A DNA stretch of 62,000 bases from Gammaproteobacteria bacterium (GCA_023475025.1 JAMCWB010000034.1:1-62000), one strand, 5' to 3'; shown: positions 25,543-35,583, numbered from the stretch's first letter. Program-made: numbers and translations. Notes: generated from the letters alone by a model not told the origin.

Positions 25543-25746
25543 TCAGTCGTCGATCAGACCCACTGACTGCCGCGCCAGCTGCAGTAACTGCTGCGCCTGG
25601 GCATAGTCCGCGCCGGACTCGGCATTGAGCGCAGCAGGGTCATAGCGAGACAGGCAGCCGCCGCCTAAAACCGGTGGCATGGCTGCAGCGGCCTGGTCCA
25701 GCACGCCCAGCTCGTTATCGTCCTGCTCACTATCGATTACGTTCAT
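25543..25746 (-). CDS. Small hypothetical protein coupled to the CBS-domain gene
   Basis: A 67-residue acidic protein starting MNVIDSEQDDNELGVLDQAAAA, with a Gly-rich middle (PVLGGGCLSRYD) and a Gln/Leu-rich helix (DYAQAQQLLQLARQSVGLID). I recognise no family. Its ATG overlaps the stop of the upstream CBS-domain gene by four bases (ATGA), which supports real translation and a shared role. Confidence 0.6.
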   Translation of the reverse strand: MNVIDSEQDDNELGVLDQAAAAMPPVLGGGCLSRYDPAALNAESGADYAQAQQLLQLARQSVGLIDD

Positions 25747-26156
25747 TTTGGCGCTTCGTGGTCGTTGTAAGCCTTGACCGCACGCAAGACATCACGCCGA
25801 CTGATCTGCCCGACCAGCAAGCCCTCATCCATCACCGGCAAGCGCCGCCGGCCCTTGTGAATAAAATGCTCGGCTGCCTTGATGATATCGGCATCCGCAT
25901 CAATGGTTTCCACCACCACAGTCATGACCGAGGAGACCGTGCCGCCGGCTTCTTCATGATAGCTGCCGGATAAAATACCCCGCAGGCAGTCGCTTTCTGA
26001 CAACAAACCCAGCAGATGGCCTTCATCATCAACCACTGGCGCCCCGGAGATACGGTTATTGAGCAACACATCAATGGCCTTGAACAGGTCCATATCGGCC
26101 TTGAAGGTGACCAGATCAATGGTCATGTAATCGCGGACTTTGACGGATTTGAGCAT
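25743..26156 (-). CDS. Tandem CBS-domain protein
   Basis: A 137-residue protein made almost wholly of two CBS domains, a Bateman module that senses adenosine nucleotides, SAM or similar ligands. CBS1: VRDYMTIDLVTFKADMDLFK with NNRISGAPVVDDEGHLLGLLS; CBS2: VSSVMTVVVETIDADADIIK with HKGRRRLPVMDEGLLVGQIS. No catalytic domain is attached, so it probably regulates another protein. It lies between purU and the 67-residue gene, all leftward. Confidence 0.88.
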   Translation of the reverse strand: MLKSVKVRDYMTIDLVTFKADMDLFKAIDVLLNNRISGAPVVDDEGHLLGLLSESDCLRGILSGSYHEEAGGTVSSVMTVVVETIDADADIIKAAEHFIHKGRRRLPVMDEGLLVGQISRRDVLRAVKAYNDHEAPK

Positions 26157-26198
26157 AGTGACTCCTTGTTGTGCGCAAGCAATGCTGTTGCTCTCAGC

Positions 26199-27050
26199 TT
26201 AGCTGAAAACAACCGTCTTGTTGTCATGCACCAGCACGCGATCCTCCAGGTGATAGCGCAGGCCACGGGAGAGCACCATTTTCTCGACATCCTTGCCCAG
26301 GCGTACCAGATCCTCAATATTCTGCCGATGGCTGATACGCGCCACATCCTGCTCGATGATAGGGCCGGCATCCAGCTCCTCGGTTACATAGTGGCAGGTA
26401 GCACCGATCAATTTGACCCCGCGCACCGCCGCCTGATGGTAAGGCTTGGCGCCAGCAAAGGACGGCAGGAAGCTGTGATGGATATTGATAATGCGGTGCG
26501 CGTATTCAGCGCAGAGTTCCGGCGGCAGGATCTGCATATAGCGTGCAAGCACGATACAGTCTGCCTGTTGCTGGCGCACCAGGTCGGCGACCCGGGCAAA
26601 GGCCGGTGCCTTGTCTGCCGGATCGACCGGCACATGGTGGAATGGAATACCGTGCCATTCGACCATGGAGCGCAGGTCATTGTGATTAGAGATCACGCTG
26701 GTAATTTCACAGTCGAGTTCGCCGCTATGCCAGCGGTGCAGCAAATCGGCCAGGCAGTGGGACTCCCGGCTGGCCATCAGCACAACCTTTTTCTGCTGGC
26801 GGGAGTCGCTGACCCACCAGTCCATCTGGTATTCCGCGGCAATCGGCGTGAAAATCGTGCGCAGGCCATCCAGGTCAAAGGGCAAGGAGTCTGCCTTGAT
26901 TTCATGGCGCATGAAAAACCAGCCGCTCAAGTTATCCGAGTGGTGATTGGCCTCGGTAATCCAGCCGTTGTAAGTTGCCAGCAGGTTACTGACTTTGGAA
27001 ACGATACCTACCCGGTCCGGGCAAGCAGTGACAAGACGATAGGTGTGCAT
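26199..27050 (-). CDS. purU: Formyltetrahydrofolate deformylase
   Basis: Hydrolyses 10-formyl-THF to formate and THF, balancing one-carbon pools and feeding formate to PurT. The 283 residues have an N-terminal ACT domain (RLVTACPDRVGIVSKVSNLL) and a formyltransferase-like C-terminal domain with SNHNDLRSMVEWHGIPFHHV, NIHHSFLPSF (catalytic Asn and His) and the conserved Asp in TEELDAGPIIEQD. Adjacent to mvaT as in Pseudomonas aeruginosa. Confidence 0.95.
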   Translation of the reverse strand: MHTYRLVTACPDRVGIVSKVSNLLATYNGWITEANHHSDNLSGWFFMRHEIKADSLPFDLDGLRTIFTPIAAEYQMDWWVSDSRQQKKVVLMASRESHCLADLLHRWHSGELDCEITSVISNHNDLRSMVEWHGIPFHHVPVDPADKAPAFARVADLVRQQQADCIVLARYMQILPPELCAEYAHRIINIHHSFLPSFAGAKPYHQAAVRGVKLIGATCHYVTEELDAGPIIEQDVARISHRQNIEDLVRLGKDVEKMVLSRGLRYHLEDRVLVHDNKTVVFS

Positions 27051-27288
27051 ATAGTAGGCCTGTTAATGCGGTTCACTCAGGTCAGGCATAGTACTCTGCC
27101 TGCAGCACAAAATCAGCGGCCATACTCAAGTTTCAAGTATTTACCTGACTTCTTTTAACTGCCTTCTTTTGTTGCACAGGCTTTAGCAAAAACCGACTAA
27201 GTTCACTTGTACTTTTACTACCAACTATCTATTATTGCCGTCGATCAAGTTTTAACCATTTCCCTCATCCCCAAACAGGTGACACTCC

Positions 27289-27663
27289 ATGTCAAAGCTG
27301 CAAGAGTACCGTTCGCTGGAAGATCAGATTCGTGACTTGACCGACAAGCTCAATGCCTTGTCCAATGATGACAAACTGAAGAAAGAAATCGAGTTTGAAG
27401 AAAAGCTGCGTGACTTGATGAACCAGTACAACAAGTCACTCAAAGATGTGATTGCCATTATTGATCCGGACAACAAACTGGCCCCTGCTGCCCGCGTCAG
27501 CAAGCCGACGGGTAGCAAGCGCCCGCGCAAGGTCAAGCAATACAAGAACCCGCACAACGGTGACGTTATTGAAACCAAGGGTGGCAACCACAAAACCCTG
27601 AAAGCCTGGAAACAGGAATACGGTAATGACACCGTAGAATCCTGGATGACCATTATCGGTTGA
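27289..27663 (+). CDS. mvaT: MvaT, H-NS-family xenogeneic silencer
   Basis: A 124-residue nucleoid protein that binds AT-rich DNA and silences horizontally acquired genes. The N-terminal helices, MSKLQEYRSLEDQIRDLTDK, form the dimerisation and oligomerisation coiled coil. The C-terminal domain carries RPRKVKQYKNPHNGDVIET and KGGNHKTLKAWKQEYG; the Gly-Asn of KGGN contacts the DNA minor groove in the family. It is divergent from purU and convergent with sbcB, preserving the pseudomonad neighbourhood. Confidence 0.95.
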   Translation: MSKLQEYRSLEDQIRDLTDKLNALSNDDKLKKEIEFEEKLRDLMNQYNKSLKDVIAIIDPDNKLAPAARVSKPTGSKRPRKVKQYKNPHNGDVIETKGGNHKTLKAWKQEYGNDTVESWMTIIG

Positions 27664-27681
27664 TCGGGCCGTTATAACTTG

Positions 27682-27707
27682 AAAGGGCAGATTTCTCTGC
27701 CCTTTTT
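27682..27707 (+). terminator. Intrinsic terminator after mvaT
   Basis: AAAGGGCAGA-TTTC-TCTGCCCTTT followed by TTT, 18 bp after the mvaT stop and before the convergent sbcB stop. The A-rich other side may let it work in both directions. Confidence 0.85.
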
Positions 27708-27731
27708 TGTGTCTCACCGATTAAACAACGG

Positions 27732-29168
27732 TTACATTTTCAAATAATCGGCCAATTCTGCACTGTAACTTTTCCACGCCTGTAACAAGACTTTCTGTTC
27801 CTCACTGGCCTGCGCCATGACCTGCTCCAATTCTGTTCTGAATACCTGCAAGGTGCGCGGCGCCCCCGGTAATTCCCCGGCCAGGCGTTGACGACAAAAC
27901 TGCATCCAGCTATTCATTTGTGCTGCACTCAGTGTGTCAGGAAAGTTGCGCGCCTGATAACGGAAAAGCAAATCCTGCAGCCGCTGATCCTGCAATGGCC
28001 ATTGTGTATGGCTCAGGGTTTCACCAACGGCCTGGCGAATCTCGGGGAGCAGTCGCCGGTCCTGATCACTGATAAAACCGGCGTAGAGCAAGGTTTCTGC
28101 ATCTTCCTCGCCTTGTTCAACCCGGTTATCGCTATACACCTGATGCAGTTTACCCAGCAATTGGGTGCGCCATCCGGCCAATAGCTCGGCTTGCCCAAGC
28201 AAGAAAGGTAAATCCAGCTGCAGCCGCTCGCAGTCTTGCGGACGCAATACCTTGGTATCCGCCAGTACCGGGCACTTATTGATATGTACCAACTTGAGAC
28301 CGGGGCGCTGCTCGCCGGGCGCCAGGTCCTCTGTGGCGGTATAGAGTCGCTGACGCAACTGCTCCGCATCCAGCTCCTGCAACAGCTCAAGTGGCGCCGC
28401 CAGATCATAGACAATCAGGGCATTGCGGTTCTGCGGATGCCAGGCGAGCGGCAACACCACGCCGAGACCCTTGCGTTCCCGGCCAAAACGTCCGGACACA
28501 TGCACCAGCGGGCGTACCCCTTGCAAGTCAATCAGGCTGGTTACCTGGCGCTTGTCACGCAGCCCGAGCAAGTAGTCATACAAACGTGGCTGCGCCTGAC
28601 GCAGCAAGCGCGCCATGGCGATAGTGGCGCGCACATCGGCCAGTGCGTCGTGCGCCTGCCCATGATCGATGCCATTGGCAGCCGTGAGCAACTCCAGCCG
28701 CAAGGAGGTAAAGTCATCCTGCTGTGGCCATTCAATCCCGTCCGGGCGCAGTGCATGCGCGGCACGCAAGGCATCCAGCAGGTCCCAGCGGCTGTTACCG
28801 CCCTGCCACTCGCGCGCGTAGGGGTCGTGAAAGTTACGGTAAAAACTGAACCGCGCCATCTCGTCATCAAAGCGCAGATTGTTGTAGCCCACACTGCAAG
28901 TGCCCGGCTGAATCATCTCGTTATGCAGGCGCTGGATGAATTCAGCTTCCGGCAACCCGGCCATCACGCGCTCAGGCCCGATACCAGTGACCAGGCAGGC
29001 CTGGGGGTGCGGCAGAATATCCGGCGATAGTTGGCTGTCGATGCACAGCGGCTCGGCAATTTCATTCAGCTCGCTGTCAGTGCGGATACCCGCGACCTGC
29101 AAAGGGCGATCACGCCGCGGATCAATGCCGGTGGATTCAAAGTCATACCAGAAGAATGTGTTTGCCAT
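27732..29168 (-). CDS. sbcB: Exodeoxyribonuclease I
   Basis: Processive 3'-5' single-strand DNA exonuclease that acts in recombination and mismatch repair with SSB. The 478 residues have the DnaQ-like domain with DFESTG (first Asp and Glu), NNLRFDDEMARF (Asp) and HDALADVRAT (His and Asp of Exo III), then the SH3-like and helical domains of ExoI. I begin at ATG 29168 (MANTFFWYDFE); six codons upstream there is another ATG with no better support. Confidence 0.95.
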   Translation of the reverse strand: MANTFFWYDFESTGIDPRRDRPLQVAGIRTDSELNEIAEPLCIDSQLSPDILPHPQACLVTGIGPERVMAGLPEAEFIQRLHNEMIQPGTCSVGYNNLRFDDEMARFSFYRNFHDPYAREWQGGNSRWDLLDALRAAHALRPDGIEWPQQDDFTSLRLELLTAANGIDHGQAHDALADVRATIAMARLLRQAQPRLYDYLLGLRDKRQVTSLIDLQGVRPLVHVSGRFGRERKGLGVVLPLAWHPQNRNALIVYDLAAPLELLQELDAEQLRQRLYTATEDLAPGEQRPGLKLVHINKCPVLADTKVLRPQDCERLQLDLPFLLGQAELLAGWRTQLLGKLHQVYSDNRVEQGEEDAETLLYAGFISDQDRRLLPEIRQAVGETLSHTQWPLQDQRLQDLLFRYQARNFPDTLSAAQMNSWMQFCRQRLAGELPGAPRTLQVFRTELEQVMAQASEEQKVLLQAWKSYSAELADYLKM

Positions 29169-29314
29169 TGCCGGTTTCCGCCACAAATGGGCAGGTTAAC
29201 CGATCAACCCTGTACCGGGTCAATAAAACTAGCTGGCACTCTAATGCAGCGGCCAGCAGGCAAACTCCGGCCTGCCTTTAAACCACCGCAACTCATCAGC
29301 ATGCTCGCCAGTCG

Positions 29315-29689
29315 TCAGTTCTGCGGCTCCAGCGACTGTTCAGGATCGACATAGCCCAGCTGGCGCAAAGTTTCCAGCCGTGCACCAGCACGATAACTGT
29401 ACTCGCTATGCGGATAATGCCGGATCATGAAGCGATAAGTCTGGGCTGCATCCAGGTACAGCGCCTGCCGCTCCAGACACAGCCCGCGCAACAGGGAAAT
29501 TTCCGGTTGCAGGTGGCTACGCGAGCGGCTGCGGTGCTCGGCCTTGGCCAGCGCTCGCTGGGCCTGCTCGCAGGACCCGGCGTCATAAGCCTGATAGGCA
29601 CGGTCAATATAGCTATGCGGGCCAGCCGCACAGCCTGACAAGAGCGCAGTGGCAGTCAACAGGGCATATATCAAAGGTCTGCTGGTCAT
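29315..29689 (-). CDS. Small outer-membrane-type lipoprotein with TPR-like repeats
   Basis: A 124-residue protein with a lipobox: MTSRPLIYALLTATALLSGC, lipidated at Cys20. The remainder, YIDRAYQAYDAGSCEQAQRA and LYLDAAQTYRFMIRHYPHSEY, looks like two tetratricopeptide-type helix pairs. No specific function is known. It is leftward, upstream of sbcB and divergent from uspE. Confidence 0.75.
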   Translation of the reverse strand: MTSRPLIYALLTATALLSGCAAGPHSYIDRAYQAYDAGSCEQAQRALAKAEHRSRSRSHLQPEISLLRGLCLERQALYLDAAQTYRFMIRHYPHSEYSYRAGARLETLRQLGYVDPEQSLEPQN

Positions 29690-29749
29690 GGGTCTTGATT
29701 CCGTAAAAAACGCTGACCAGCTTATCGGCAGCTACCGCTTATTCTTGAC

Positions 29750-29763
29750 TTGATCTGGATCAC
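29750..29763 (+). promoter_or_regulatory. Anr/Fnr-type box upstream of uspE
   Basis: TTGAT-CTGG-ATCAC; one mismatch from the consensus TTGAT-N4-ATCAA. It lies 58 bp before the uspE ATG, a suitable activation position. Stress-protein genes of this type are Anr/Fnr targets in relatives. Confidence 0.7.
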
Positions 29764-29820
29764 TTCACTTTTGTGCCGGCTGATCTAGACTGATCCCATG
29801 CCTTGTCTAGGAGTGTCATT

Positions 29821-30759
29821 ATGGATCTGCAACATTTACTGGTCGTTATCGACCCTACCAGCGAAGATGATCAACCTTGCCTGCGTCGTGCAGCCCAGCT
29901 CTGTGACCTGTATCCGGAGGCTGATGTCACCCTGTTCATGGTCGAGTATGTAGCAGCGCTGGATGGTGGCTGGTTATTTGATACACCCGGCCTGGAAAAA
30001 GCCCGCGCCTCCTTACTCGAGCACCATACCGATACCCTTGAAAAGCTGGCCAGACCGATTCGCCAGAAGGGCAACAAGGTGACCACCCAGGCGGTCTGGG
30101 GCAAACGCCGTGACCGGCACATTCTGCGCGCCATCAACGAGCATGACCCGGATCTGGTGCTGAAAACCACGCATCATCACAACCCGATCAAGAAACTGTT
30201 CTTGACCAACACGGACTGGCAGCTGATTCGCCACTGTGAAGTGCCGCTGTGGCTGGTGAAAAAGGCCGATGACCCGCTTCAACATATTTGCGCCAGCGTT
30301 GACCCGCTGCATGATGCTGATAAACCCGCCGCACTGGACCGCAAACTGATCGGCGTGGCCGATATTCTTGCCCACAAGGCGGCTGCTCAGCTGCATATTG
30401 CCCACTGCTACAACCCCTTGCCACGCACCCTGGTGTTCGATGCCAGCGTGATTACCGACTACGACGGCTATGCCGGTGACGTACGTGATCGCCACGCCAA
30501 GGCCTTCAACGAGATGGCCGAGAACTGCGGGGTAGACAGCCAGCACAGCCATTTACTGCAGGGCTATCCGGAAGAGGCGATTCCCGAGTTTATCGAGCAG
30601 CAGAGTATCAATCTGCTGGTGATGGGCGCCGTGTCCCGCTCACGACTGGACAGCGCGCTGATCGGGCATACGGCGGAGCGCCTGCTTGACGAAGCCGGCT
30701 GCGACGTACTGGTGATCAAGCCGGATGACTTTGTCGACCCGAGCAAACCCGAGCTGTAA
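29821..30759 (+). CDS. uspE: Tandem universal stress protein, UspE-type
   Basis: A 312-residue cytoplasmic protein of two Usp (Rossmann-like) domains. Domain 1 starts MDLQHLLVVIDPTSEDDQPC; domain 2 (about 155-308) ends with LLVMGAVSRSRLDSALIGHTAERLLDE, where the G-x-x-x-S-R...G-H/S-T-A-E block is the phosphate-loop-like motif. I choose ATG 29821, 8 bases after GGAG; an earlier in-frame codon adds six residues. An Anr box upstream suggests low-oxygen induction. Confidence 0.88.
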   Translation: MDLQHLLVVIDPTSEDDQPCLRRAAQLCDLYPEADVTLFMVEYVAALDGGWLFDTPGLEKARASLLEHHTDTLEKLARPIRQKGNKVTTQAVWGKRRDRHILRAINEHDPDLVLKTTHHHNPIKKLFLTNTDWQLIRHCEVPLWLVKKADDPLQHICASVDPLHDADKPAALDRKLIGVADILAHKAAAQLHIAHCYNPLPRTLVFDASVITDYDGYAGDVRDRHAKAFNEMAENCGVDSQHSHLLQGYPEEAIPEFIEQQSINLLVMGAVSRSRLDSALIGHTAERLLDEAGCDVLVIKPDDFVDPSKPEL

Positions 30760-30773
30760 CTCCCCTGCTCGCT

Positions 30774-30798
30774 CCCGCCAGGCTTATGCCCTGGCGGG
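30774..30798. terminator. Hairpin at the uspE-eda convergence
   Basis: CCCGCCAGG pairs with CCTGGCGGG around a 7-base loop. The stem overlaps the last codons of eda. It has no U-run; assignment is by position between converging genes. Confidence 0.5.
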
Positions 30799-31443
30799 CA
30801 GCAAGCGCTGGGACTCCTCGCACAAACGGCTGATCGCAGCCCAATCACCTTGCTCGACCAATGCCTTAGGCGCCATCCAGGTGCCACCCACCGCCATTAC
30901 ATTATCCAGCGCCAGGTAATCAGCCAACTTACCCAGGCCAATCCCCCCGGTCGGGCAAAAACGGATACCGTGGAAGGGCCCTGAAAAGGACCTGAGTGCC
31001 GCCAGACCACCGACCACTTCCGCCGGAAACAGCTTGAAGCGGCGATAGCCCAGGCGATAGCCCATAAGGATTTCCGAAGCGGTGGCAATACCCGGTAGCA
31101 AAGGGACCGGGCTGTCCAAGCCCAGGGTCAGCAGCTCATCGGTGCATCCAGGGGTCACGACAAATTGCGCCCCGGCATCAATGACTGACTGAAACTGCCG
31201 GCCATCCAGCACCGTACCGGCGCCAATGATCAGCCCCGGCCGCTCAGCACGCAAACGGGCAATTGCCTTGATCCCCAGCGCGGTGCGCAGGGTCACTTCC
31301 AGGGTAGTCACCCCGCCCGCGGCCAGGGCGTCAGCCAGGGGTAATACATCACTCTCGCGCTGGATGCTAAGCACCGGCAACAGCGGGGTACGGGCAAAGA
31401 TCTGGTCCAGCATGCGGGTATTGTCAGCCAGGCTCATGTGCAT
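30784..31443 (-). CDS. eda: KDPG/KHG aldolase (2-keto-3-deoxy-6-phosphogluconate aldolase)
   Basis: Class I aldolase that splits 2-keto-3-deoxy-6-phosphogluconate to pyruvate and glyceraldehyde-3-phosphate, the last step of the Entner-Doudoroff path. The catalytic Schiff-base Lys is in RRFKLFPAEVVGG, with Glu in TLEVTLRT and the phosphate loop in FCPTGGIG. Two ATGs are possible; 31443 has GAGG 8 bases upstream and gives 219 residues, 31437 gives 217. It lies 10 bp after pgl, completing edd-pgl-eda. Confidence 0.95.
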   Translation of the reverse strand: MHMSLADNTRMLDQIFARTPLLPVLSIQRESDVLPLADALAAGGVTTLEVTLRTALGIKAIARLRAERPGLIIGAGTVLDGRQFQSVIDAGAQFVVTPGCTDELLTLGLDSPVPLLPGIATASEILMGYRLGYRRFKLFPAEVVGGLAALRSFSGPFHGIRFCPTGGIGLGKLADYLALDNVMAVGGTWMAPKALVEQGDWAAISRLCEESQRLLPARA

Positions 31444-31453
31444 CCATTCAGCC

Positions 31454-32155
31454 TCATGGGCTGTAGACAATGTCCAGGGGGGGCTTGAGAAAGGCGCCAA
31501 CTGGTAAGGCCGACGGCGCGTCACAAGCCCGTTGTAATGTATCCAGCTTAGCCTGACCGCTGAGTGCGAGCAATTGCCGCGGCGCACTGTGCAGCAAGCG
31601 GCCGGTCAGGCTCAGGCGCGGCTGGCGCGACCCTGTCGCCGGCAAGGCCACACAATAATCCGGATTGCTTGCTGCGCACAGCGCCGGCCAGTCCGGTAAA
31701 TCGGGGAATAACGAGGCGGTATGGCCATCAGCGCCCATACCCAATACCACGGCATCCAGCCTGCCCCAGCTTGCCAGCTCGGCAGCGGCGGCCCGGGCAT
31801 CCGCTACCGGACTGTCGCCACGGTACAAGGGTAACCATTGCAGGCTGTGCCAACGCTCGGCCAAGCAGCGTTGCACCAACCCGGCGTTACTGTCGCTATG
31901 CGCCGGCGGCACCCAGCGTTCATCAACCAGGGTCAGGCGAACGGCTGACCAGTCTAATTCATAACCGGCCAGCTGGCGCAAAAAGGCTTCCGGGCTACGG
32001 CCACCGGATACTGCAAGATGCGCCACAGCATTGCGTGCGATAGCGTCCTGCAAGACATCCGCAACCTGTCCGGCCAGCCACTGCACCTGCTCGTCAGCAT
32101 CGCTGCACAGGTGCCAGTTCACCCCCAGCCGGGCGCAGTCTTCCGCCACTGTCAT
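31454..32155 (-). CDS. pgl: 6-phosphogluconolactonase
   Basis: Hydrolyses 6-phosphogluconolactone to 6-phosphogluconate. The 233-residue DevB/SOL-type protein has [27 protein letters not shown] and the diagnostic [17 protein letters not shown]. Its ATG overlaps the edd stop by four bases, so the two are translationally coupled. No zwf is in this cluster, unlike the zwf-pgl-eda arrangement of many Pseudomonas. Confidence 0.94.
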   Translation of the reverse strand: MTVAEDCARLGVNWHLCSDADEQVQWLAGQVADVLQDAIARNAVAHLAVSGGRSPEAFLRQLAGYELDWSAVRLTLVDERWVPPAHSDSNAGLVQRCLAERWHSLQWLPLYRGDSPVADARAAAAELASWGRLDAVVLGMGADGHTASLFPDLPDWPALCAASNPDYCVALPATGSRQPRLSLTGRLLHSAPRQLLALSGQAKLDTLQRACDAPSALPVGAFLKPPLDIVYSP

Positions 32156-33984
32156 GGCTGCGACTCACTATCGGCAAGTCGCAGGCCAGCCGTGAAGCTG
32201 CTGGCGCCCTGCTCCGCCGGGCTGACGGCTGCGCGCATAAAGGCAAACAGCTCACGGCCCCAGCCGCGAGCTGGCTCATCAGGCATGGACTCGGGTTCGC
32301 GGGCCTGCCATTCACTCGGGCTGACAGCCACCGCCAGGCTACCCGTGTGTGCGTCCAGCTCGATCAGGTCGCCGTCACGCAGCCGCGCCAGCGGGCCGCC
32401 TGCCGCCGCCTCCGGGCAGACATGAATGGCCGCCGGCACCTTGCCAGAGGCACCGGACATCCGCCCATCGGTAACCAGGGCCACCTTGAAGCCCCGGTCC
32501 TGTAATACGCCCAGATAGGGTGTCAGTTTGTGCAATTCCGGCATGCCATTGGCCTGTGGCCCCTGAAAGCGCACCACCGCCACCAGGTCACGTTCCAGCT
32601 CACCGGCCTCGAAGGCAGCAACCAGTTCGCTCTGGCTATGGAAAATCCGGCAGGGTGCGCTGACCTGCCAGTGCGCCGGGTCTACTGCAGACACCTTGAG
32701 AATGCCGCGCCCAAGATTACCTTCCACCAGACACAGGCCCGCATCAGGCGCAAAAGGATGAGTGTGGCCACGCAGGATACGCTCATCCAGGCTGGCTGAC
32801 GGCCCCTCCTGCCAGTGCAGCTGACCCTGGCGCAGCACCGGCTCGCGGGTGTAATGCTCAAGCCCCTGGCCCGCAACAGTGTTGACATCCGCATGCAACA
32901 GGCCGGCAGCCAGCAGCTCGCGAAACAGCCAGGCCGGCCCGCCAGCGGCCTGGAACTGGTTGATATCCGCGCTACCATTGGGATACATGCGCGCCAGGCT
33001 GGGCACCACCGCCGAGAGTGCTGCCATGTCATCCCAGCGCAGCTGCAAACCGGCCGACTGGCCAATCGCAACAAGATGCAGGGTCAGATTGGTCGACCCG
33101 CCACTGGCCAGCAGCATGACCACCGCATTGACCAGGCTGCGCTCATCAAACATATCCGCCAGCCGGGTCTTGCTGCGCGCCAACCTGATCGCCTGCTCAC
33201 TGGCCGCTATGGTCAGCGCCGCGCGCAAGGGGCTATGCGGGTGGACAAAGGAACTACCGGGTAATTGCAGACCCATGGCCTCCAGCAACAACTGATTGGT
33301 ATTGGCAGTGCCATAGAAGGTACAGGTGCCGGGGCTGTGATAGGAGCGCATTTCGGCATCCAGCAACTCTTCGCGACTGACTTCGCCGGCGGCATAGCGC
33401 TGGCGCACGGCGGCCTTCTCATCATTGGGCAGACCGGACGCCATGGGGCCAGCAGGCACAAAAAGCACCGGCAACTGGGCAAAGCGCAGCGCGCCCATCA
33501 GCAGCCCGGGCACAATCTTGTCGCACACGCCCAGGCAGAGCACCGCATCAAACATATTATGCGACAGGGCCACAGCCGTACCCATGGCAATCACGTCGCG
33601 ACTGTGCAGCGACAGCTCCATGCCCGGCTCACCCTGGGTGACCCCGTCACACATGGCCGGCACGCCGCCTGCCACCTGGGCGGTACAGCCCATGGCGTGC
33701 GCAGCCTGCTTGATCTGCGCCGGAAAATCCGCATAGGGCTGGTGGGCAGACAGCATGTCATTGTAGGCACTGACGATGCCCAGATTGATCGCATCCGGCA
33801 GGCGAATCCGCTGTTTGTCGGTTTCGCTGCAGGCCGCCATGCCATGGGCCAGGTTGCCGCAAGACAGGCGCTGCCGGCCTTCCTGCGAACCGCTGGCGGC
33901 ATCCATCTGCGCCAGCCAGGCGCGTCGACTACTGGCACTGCGCTGGCGAATCCGTTCGGTAACTTCCATAACGACTGGATGCAT
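32152..33984 (-). CDS. edd: Phosphogluconate dehydratase (Entner-Doudoroff)
   Basis: Converts 6-phosphogluconate to KDPG with an iron-sulfur cluster. The 610 residues belong to the IlvD/Edd family. Cluster and active-site cysteines lie in [26 protein letters not shown] and [35 protein letters not shown] is the Edd/IlvD signature. I place the start at ATG 33984, with GGAG 6 bases upstream. It leads the edd-pgl-eda operon and diverges from pyruvate kinase; no HexR or zwf gene is seen beside it. Confidence 0.96.
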   Translation of the reverse strand: MHPVVMEVTERIRQRSASSRRAWLAQMDAASGSQEGRQRLSCGNLAHGMAACSETDKQRIRLPDAINLGIVSAYNDMLSAHQPYADFPAQIKQAAHAMGCTAQVAGGVPAMCDGVTQGEPGMELSLHSRDVIAMGTAVALSHNMFDAVLCLGVCDKIVPGLLMGALRFAQLPVLFVPAGPMASGLPNDEKAAVRQRYAAGEVSREELLDAEMRSYHSPGTCTFYGTANTNQLLLEAMGLQLPGSSFVHPHSPLRAALTIAASEQAIRLARSKTRLADMFDERSLVNAVVMLLASGGSTNLTLHLVAIGQSAGLQLRWDDMAALSAVVPSLARMYPNGSADINQFQAAGGPAWLFRELLAAGLLHADVNTVAGQGLEHYTREPVLRQGQLHWQEGPSASLDERILRGHTHPFAPDAGLCLVEGNLGRGILKVSAVDPAHWQVSAPCRIFHSQSELVAAFEAGELERDLVAVVRFQGPQANGMPELHKLTPYLGVLQDRGFKVALVTDGRMSGASGKVPAAIHVCPEAAAGGPLARLRDGDLIELDAHTGSLAVAVSPSEWQAREPESMPDEPARGWGRELFAFMRAAVSPAEQGASSFTAGLRLADSESQP

Positions 33985-34063
33985 GCTGGCTCCGCTGGAC
34001 TTGAGGGCTTGATTCTGTTCTATAGTAAGGATCACTTTCGCTGATTGCCAGAAGGAGCTGCCC

Positions 34064-35515
34064 GTGGCCGAACGCCGCTGCAAGATAGTCGCAACCCTGG
34101 GGCCTGCCTGTGACAGCCCGGAACAGATAGCCGCACTGATCAGTGCCGGCATAAACGTAGCCCGCCTGAACTTCTCCCACGGTAACGCCGACGAGCACCG
34201 CCAGCGCGCTGCCTGGGTGCGCGAGGCTGCCGCCGAACAAGGTTGTCATGTTGCCTTGCTGGGTGATCTGCAGGGGCCAAAGATCCGCATCGCCCGCTTT
34301 ACTGACGGCCACATCCACCTGGAACCCGGTGACAACTTCCGCCTGTCAACCAGCCATCCGCTGGATGCCGGTAACCAGGATGTGGTGGGTATCGACTATC
34401 CGCAACTGGTTGACGACTGCCGCGCCGGCGACGAATTGCTGCTGGATGATGGCCGTGTGGTGCTACAGGTTGAAAGCGTTGGCCGTGATGAAGTGCGCTG
34501 CCAGGTCATGGTCGGTGGCGATCTGTCCAACCATAAGGGCATCAACCGCCGTGGTGGCGGGCTTTCGGCAGCAGCACTGACGCCCAAGGATCACGCCGAT
34601 ATCTGCCTGGCTGCCGAATTGCAGATGGAATACGTTGCCGTGTCTTTCCCGCGCGATGCCAGCGATATGCACATGGCCCGCAAGTTGCTCAAGGACAGTG
34701 AGTCCGATGCCTGGCTGATTGCCAAGATCGAGCGTGCCGAAGCCGTAGCTGATGATGCCGCGCTGGATGGCCTGATCCAGGCCAGTGATGGCGTGATGGT
34801 CGCGCGCGGTGACCTGGGGGTCGAGATCGGCGATGCCGAGCTGGTAGCCATCCAGAAGCACATCATCAGCCGTGCCCGTAAACAGAACAAACTGGTGATC
34901 ACCGCGACGCAAATGATGGAGTCGATGATTCACAGCCCGCTTCCGACCCGCGCCGAAGTCTCCGATGTGGCCAATGCCACCCTGGACTACACCGACGCGG
35001 TCATGCTGTCCGGGGAAACCGCTGCCGGTAGTTACCCGATCGATGCCGTCAAGGCCATGGACCGCATCTGCCTGGGTGCCGAAAAACACCCAAGCAATCA
35101 ACAGTCCGGCCATCGTCTATATCAGGCGTTTACCCGTTGCGACGAGACCATCGCCCTGGCGGCCATGTATGCGGGCAACCACTTCCCTGGCGTCACGGCG
35201 ATTATCAGCCTGACCGAAACTGGCTATACACCGCTGATAATGTCCCGCATCCGCTCTGGCGTGCGCATCTTTGCCCTGTCCCCGCACCCGCATACCCTGG
35301 GCCGCGCTGCCTTGATGCGCGGGGTCACCGGCGTTGCCTTCAATCCCACTGAAATGCTCTCCAGCGAAGTGGACCAGTATGCGCTTGAAGCCCTGCTCCG
35401 ACGCGAACTGATTCAACCAGGCGACTGGGTGATTCTGACCAAGGGCGATGTGTACAACTCGCGCGGCGGCACCAACTCAATGCGTTTGCTTCAGGTGCGC
35501 GAGGCTCTGGTCTGA
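34064..35515 (+). CDS. pykA: Pyruvate kinase (PykA type)
   Basis: Transfers phosphate from phosphoenolpyruvate to ADP. The 483 residues start at GTG 34064 with GGAG 6 bases upstream. The barrel motifs include [39 protein letters not shown] (catalytic Lys and metal Glu), [11 protein letters not shown] and [11 protein letters not shown]. The C-terminal domain is present ([10 protein letters not shown]). Divergent from edd across 79 bp, tying it to Entner-Doudoroff flux; the pykA (AMP-type) form is inferred from overall similarity. Confidence 0.95.
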   Translation: MAERRCKIVATLGPACDSPEQIAALISAGINVARLNFSHGNADEHRQRAAWVREAAAEQGCHVALLGDLQGPKIRIARFTDGHIHLEPGDNFRLSTSHPLDAGNQDVVGIDYPQLVDDCRAGDELLLDDGRVVLQVESVGRDEVRCQVMVGGDLSNHKGINRRGGGLSAAALTPKDHADICLAAELQMEYVAVSFPRDASDMHMARKLLKDSESDAWLIAKIERAEAVADDAALDGLIQASDGVMVARGDLGVEIGDAELVAIQKHIISRARKQNKLVITATQMMESMIHSPLPTRAEVSDVANATLDYTDAVMLSGETAAGSYPIDAVKAMDRICLGAEKHPSNQQSGHRLYQAFTRCDETIALAAMYAGNHFPGVTAIISLTETGYTPLIMSRIRSGVRIFALSPHPHTLGRAALMRGVTGVAFNPTEMLSSEVDQYALEALLRRELIQPGDWVILTKGDVYNSRGGTNSMRLLQVREALV

Positions 35516-35583
35516 GCCTTGCCGCTTGGAAGCTGACCCGAGTACAGCTACCATGGCAGAGAACTCCATCGAGGAAACTGCTT

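Noticed and set aside
28236..29030. 264-codon forward open frame antisense to sbcB
   Set aside because: Opposite-strand shadow of a well-supported exonuclease gene.
33265..34044. Long forward-strand open frame inside edd
   Set aside because: A shadow of the edd gene in another frame; the edd motifs are clear and no ribosome site or family match supports the shadow.
33985..34063. HexR operator between edd and pykA
   Set aside because: The gap has no convincing dyad of the HexR type on inspection.
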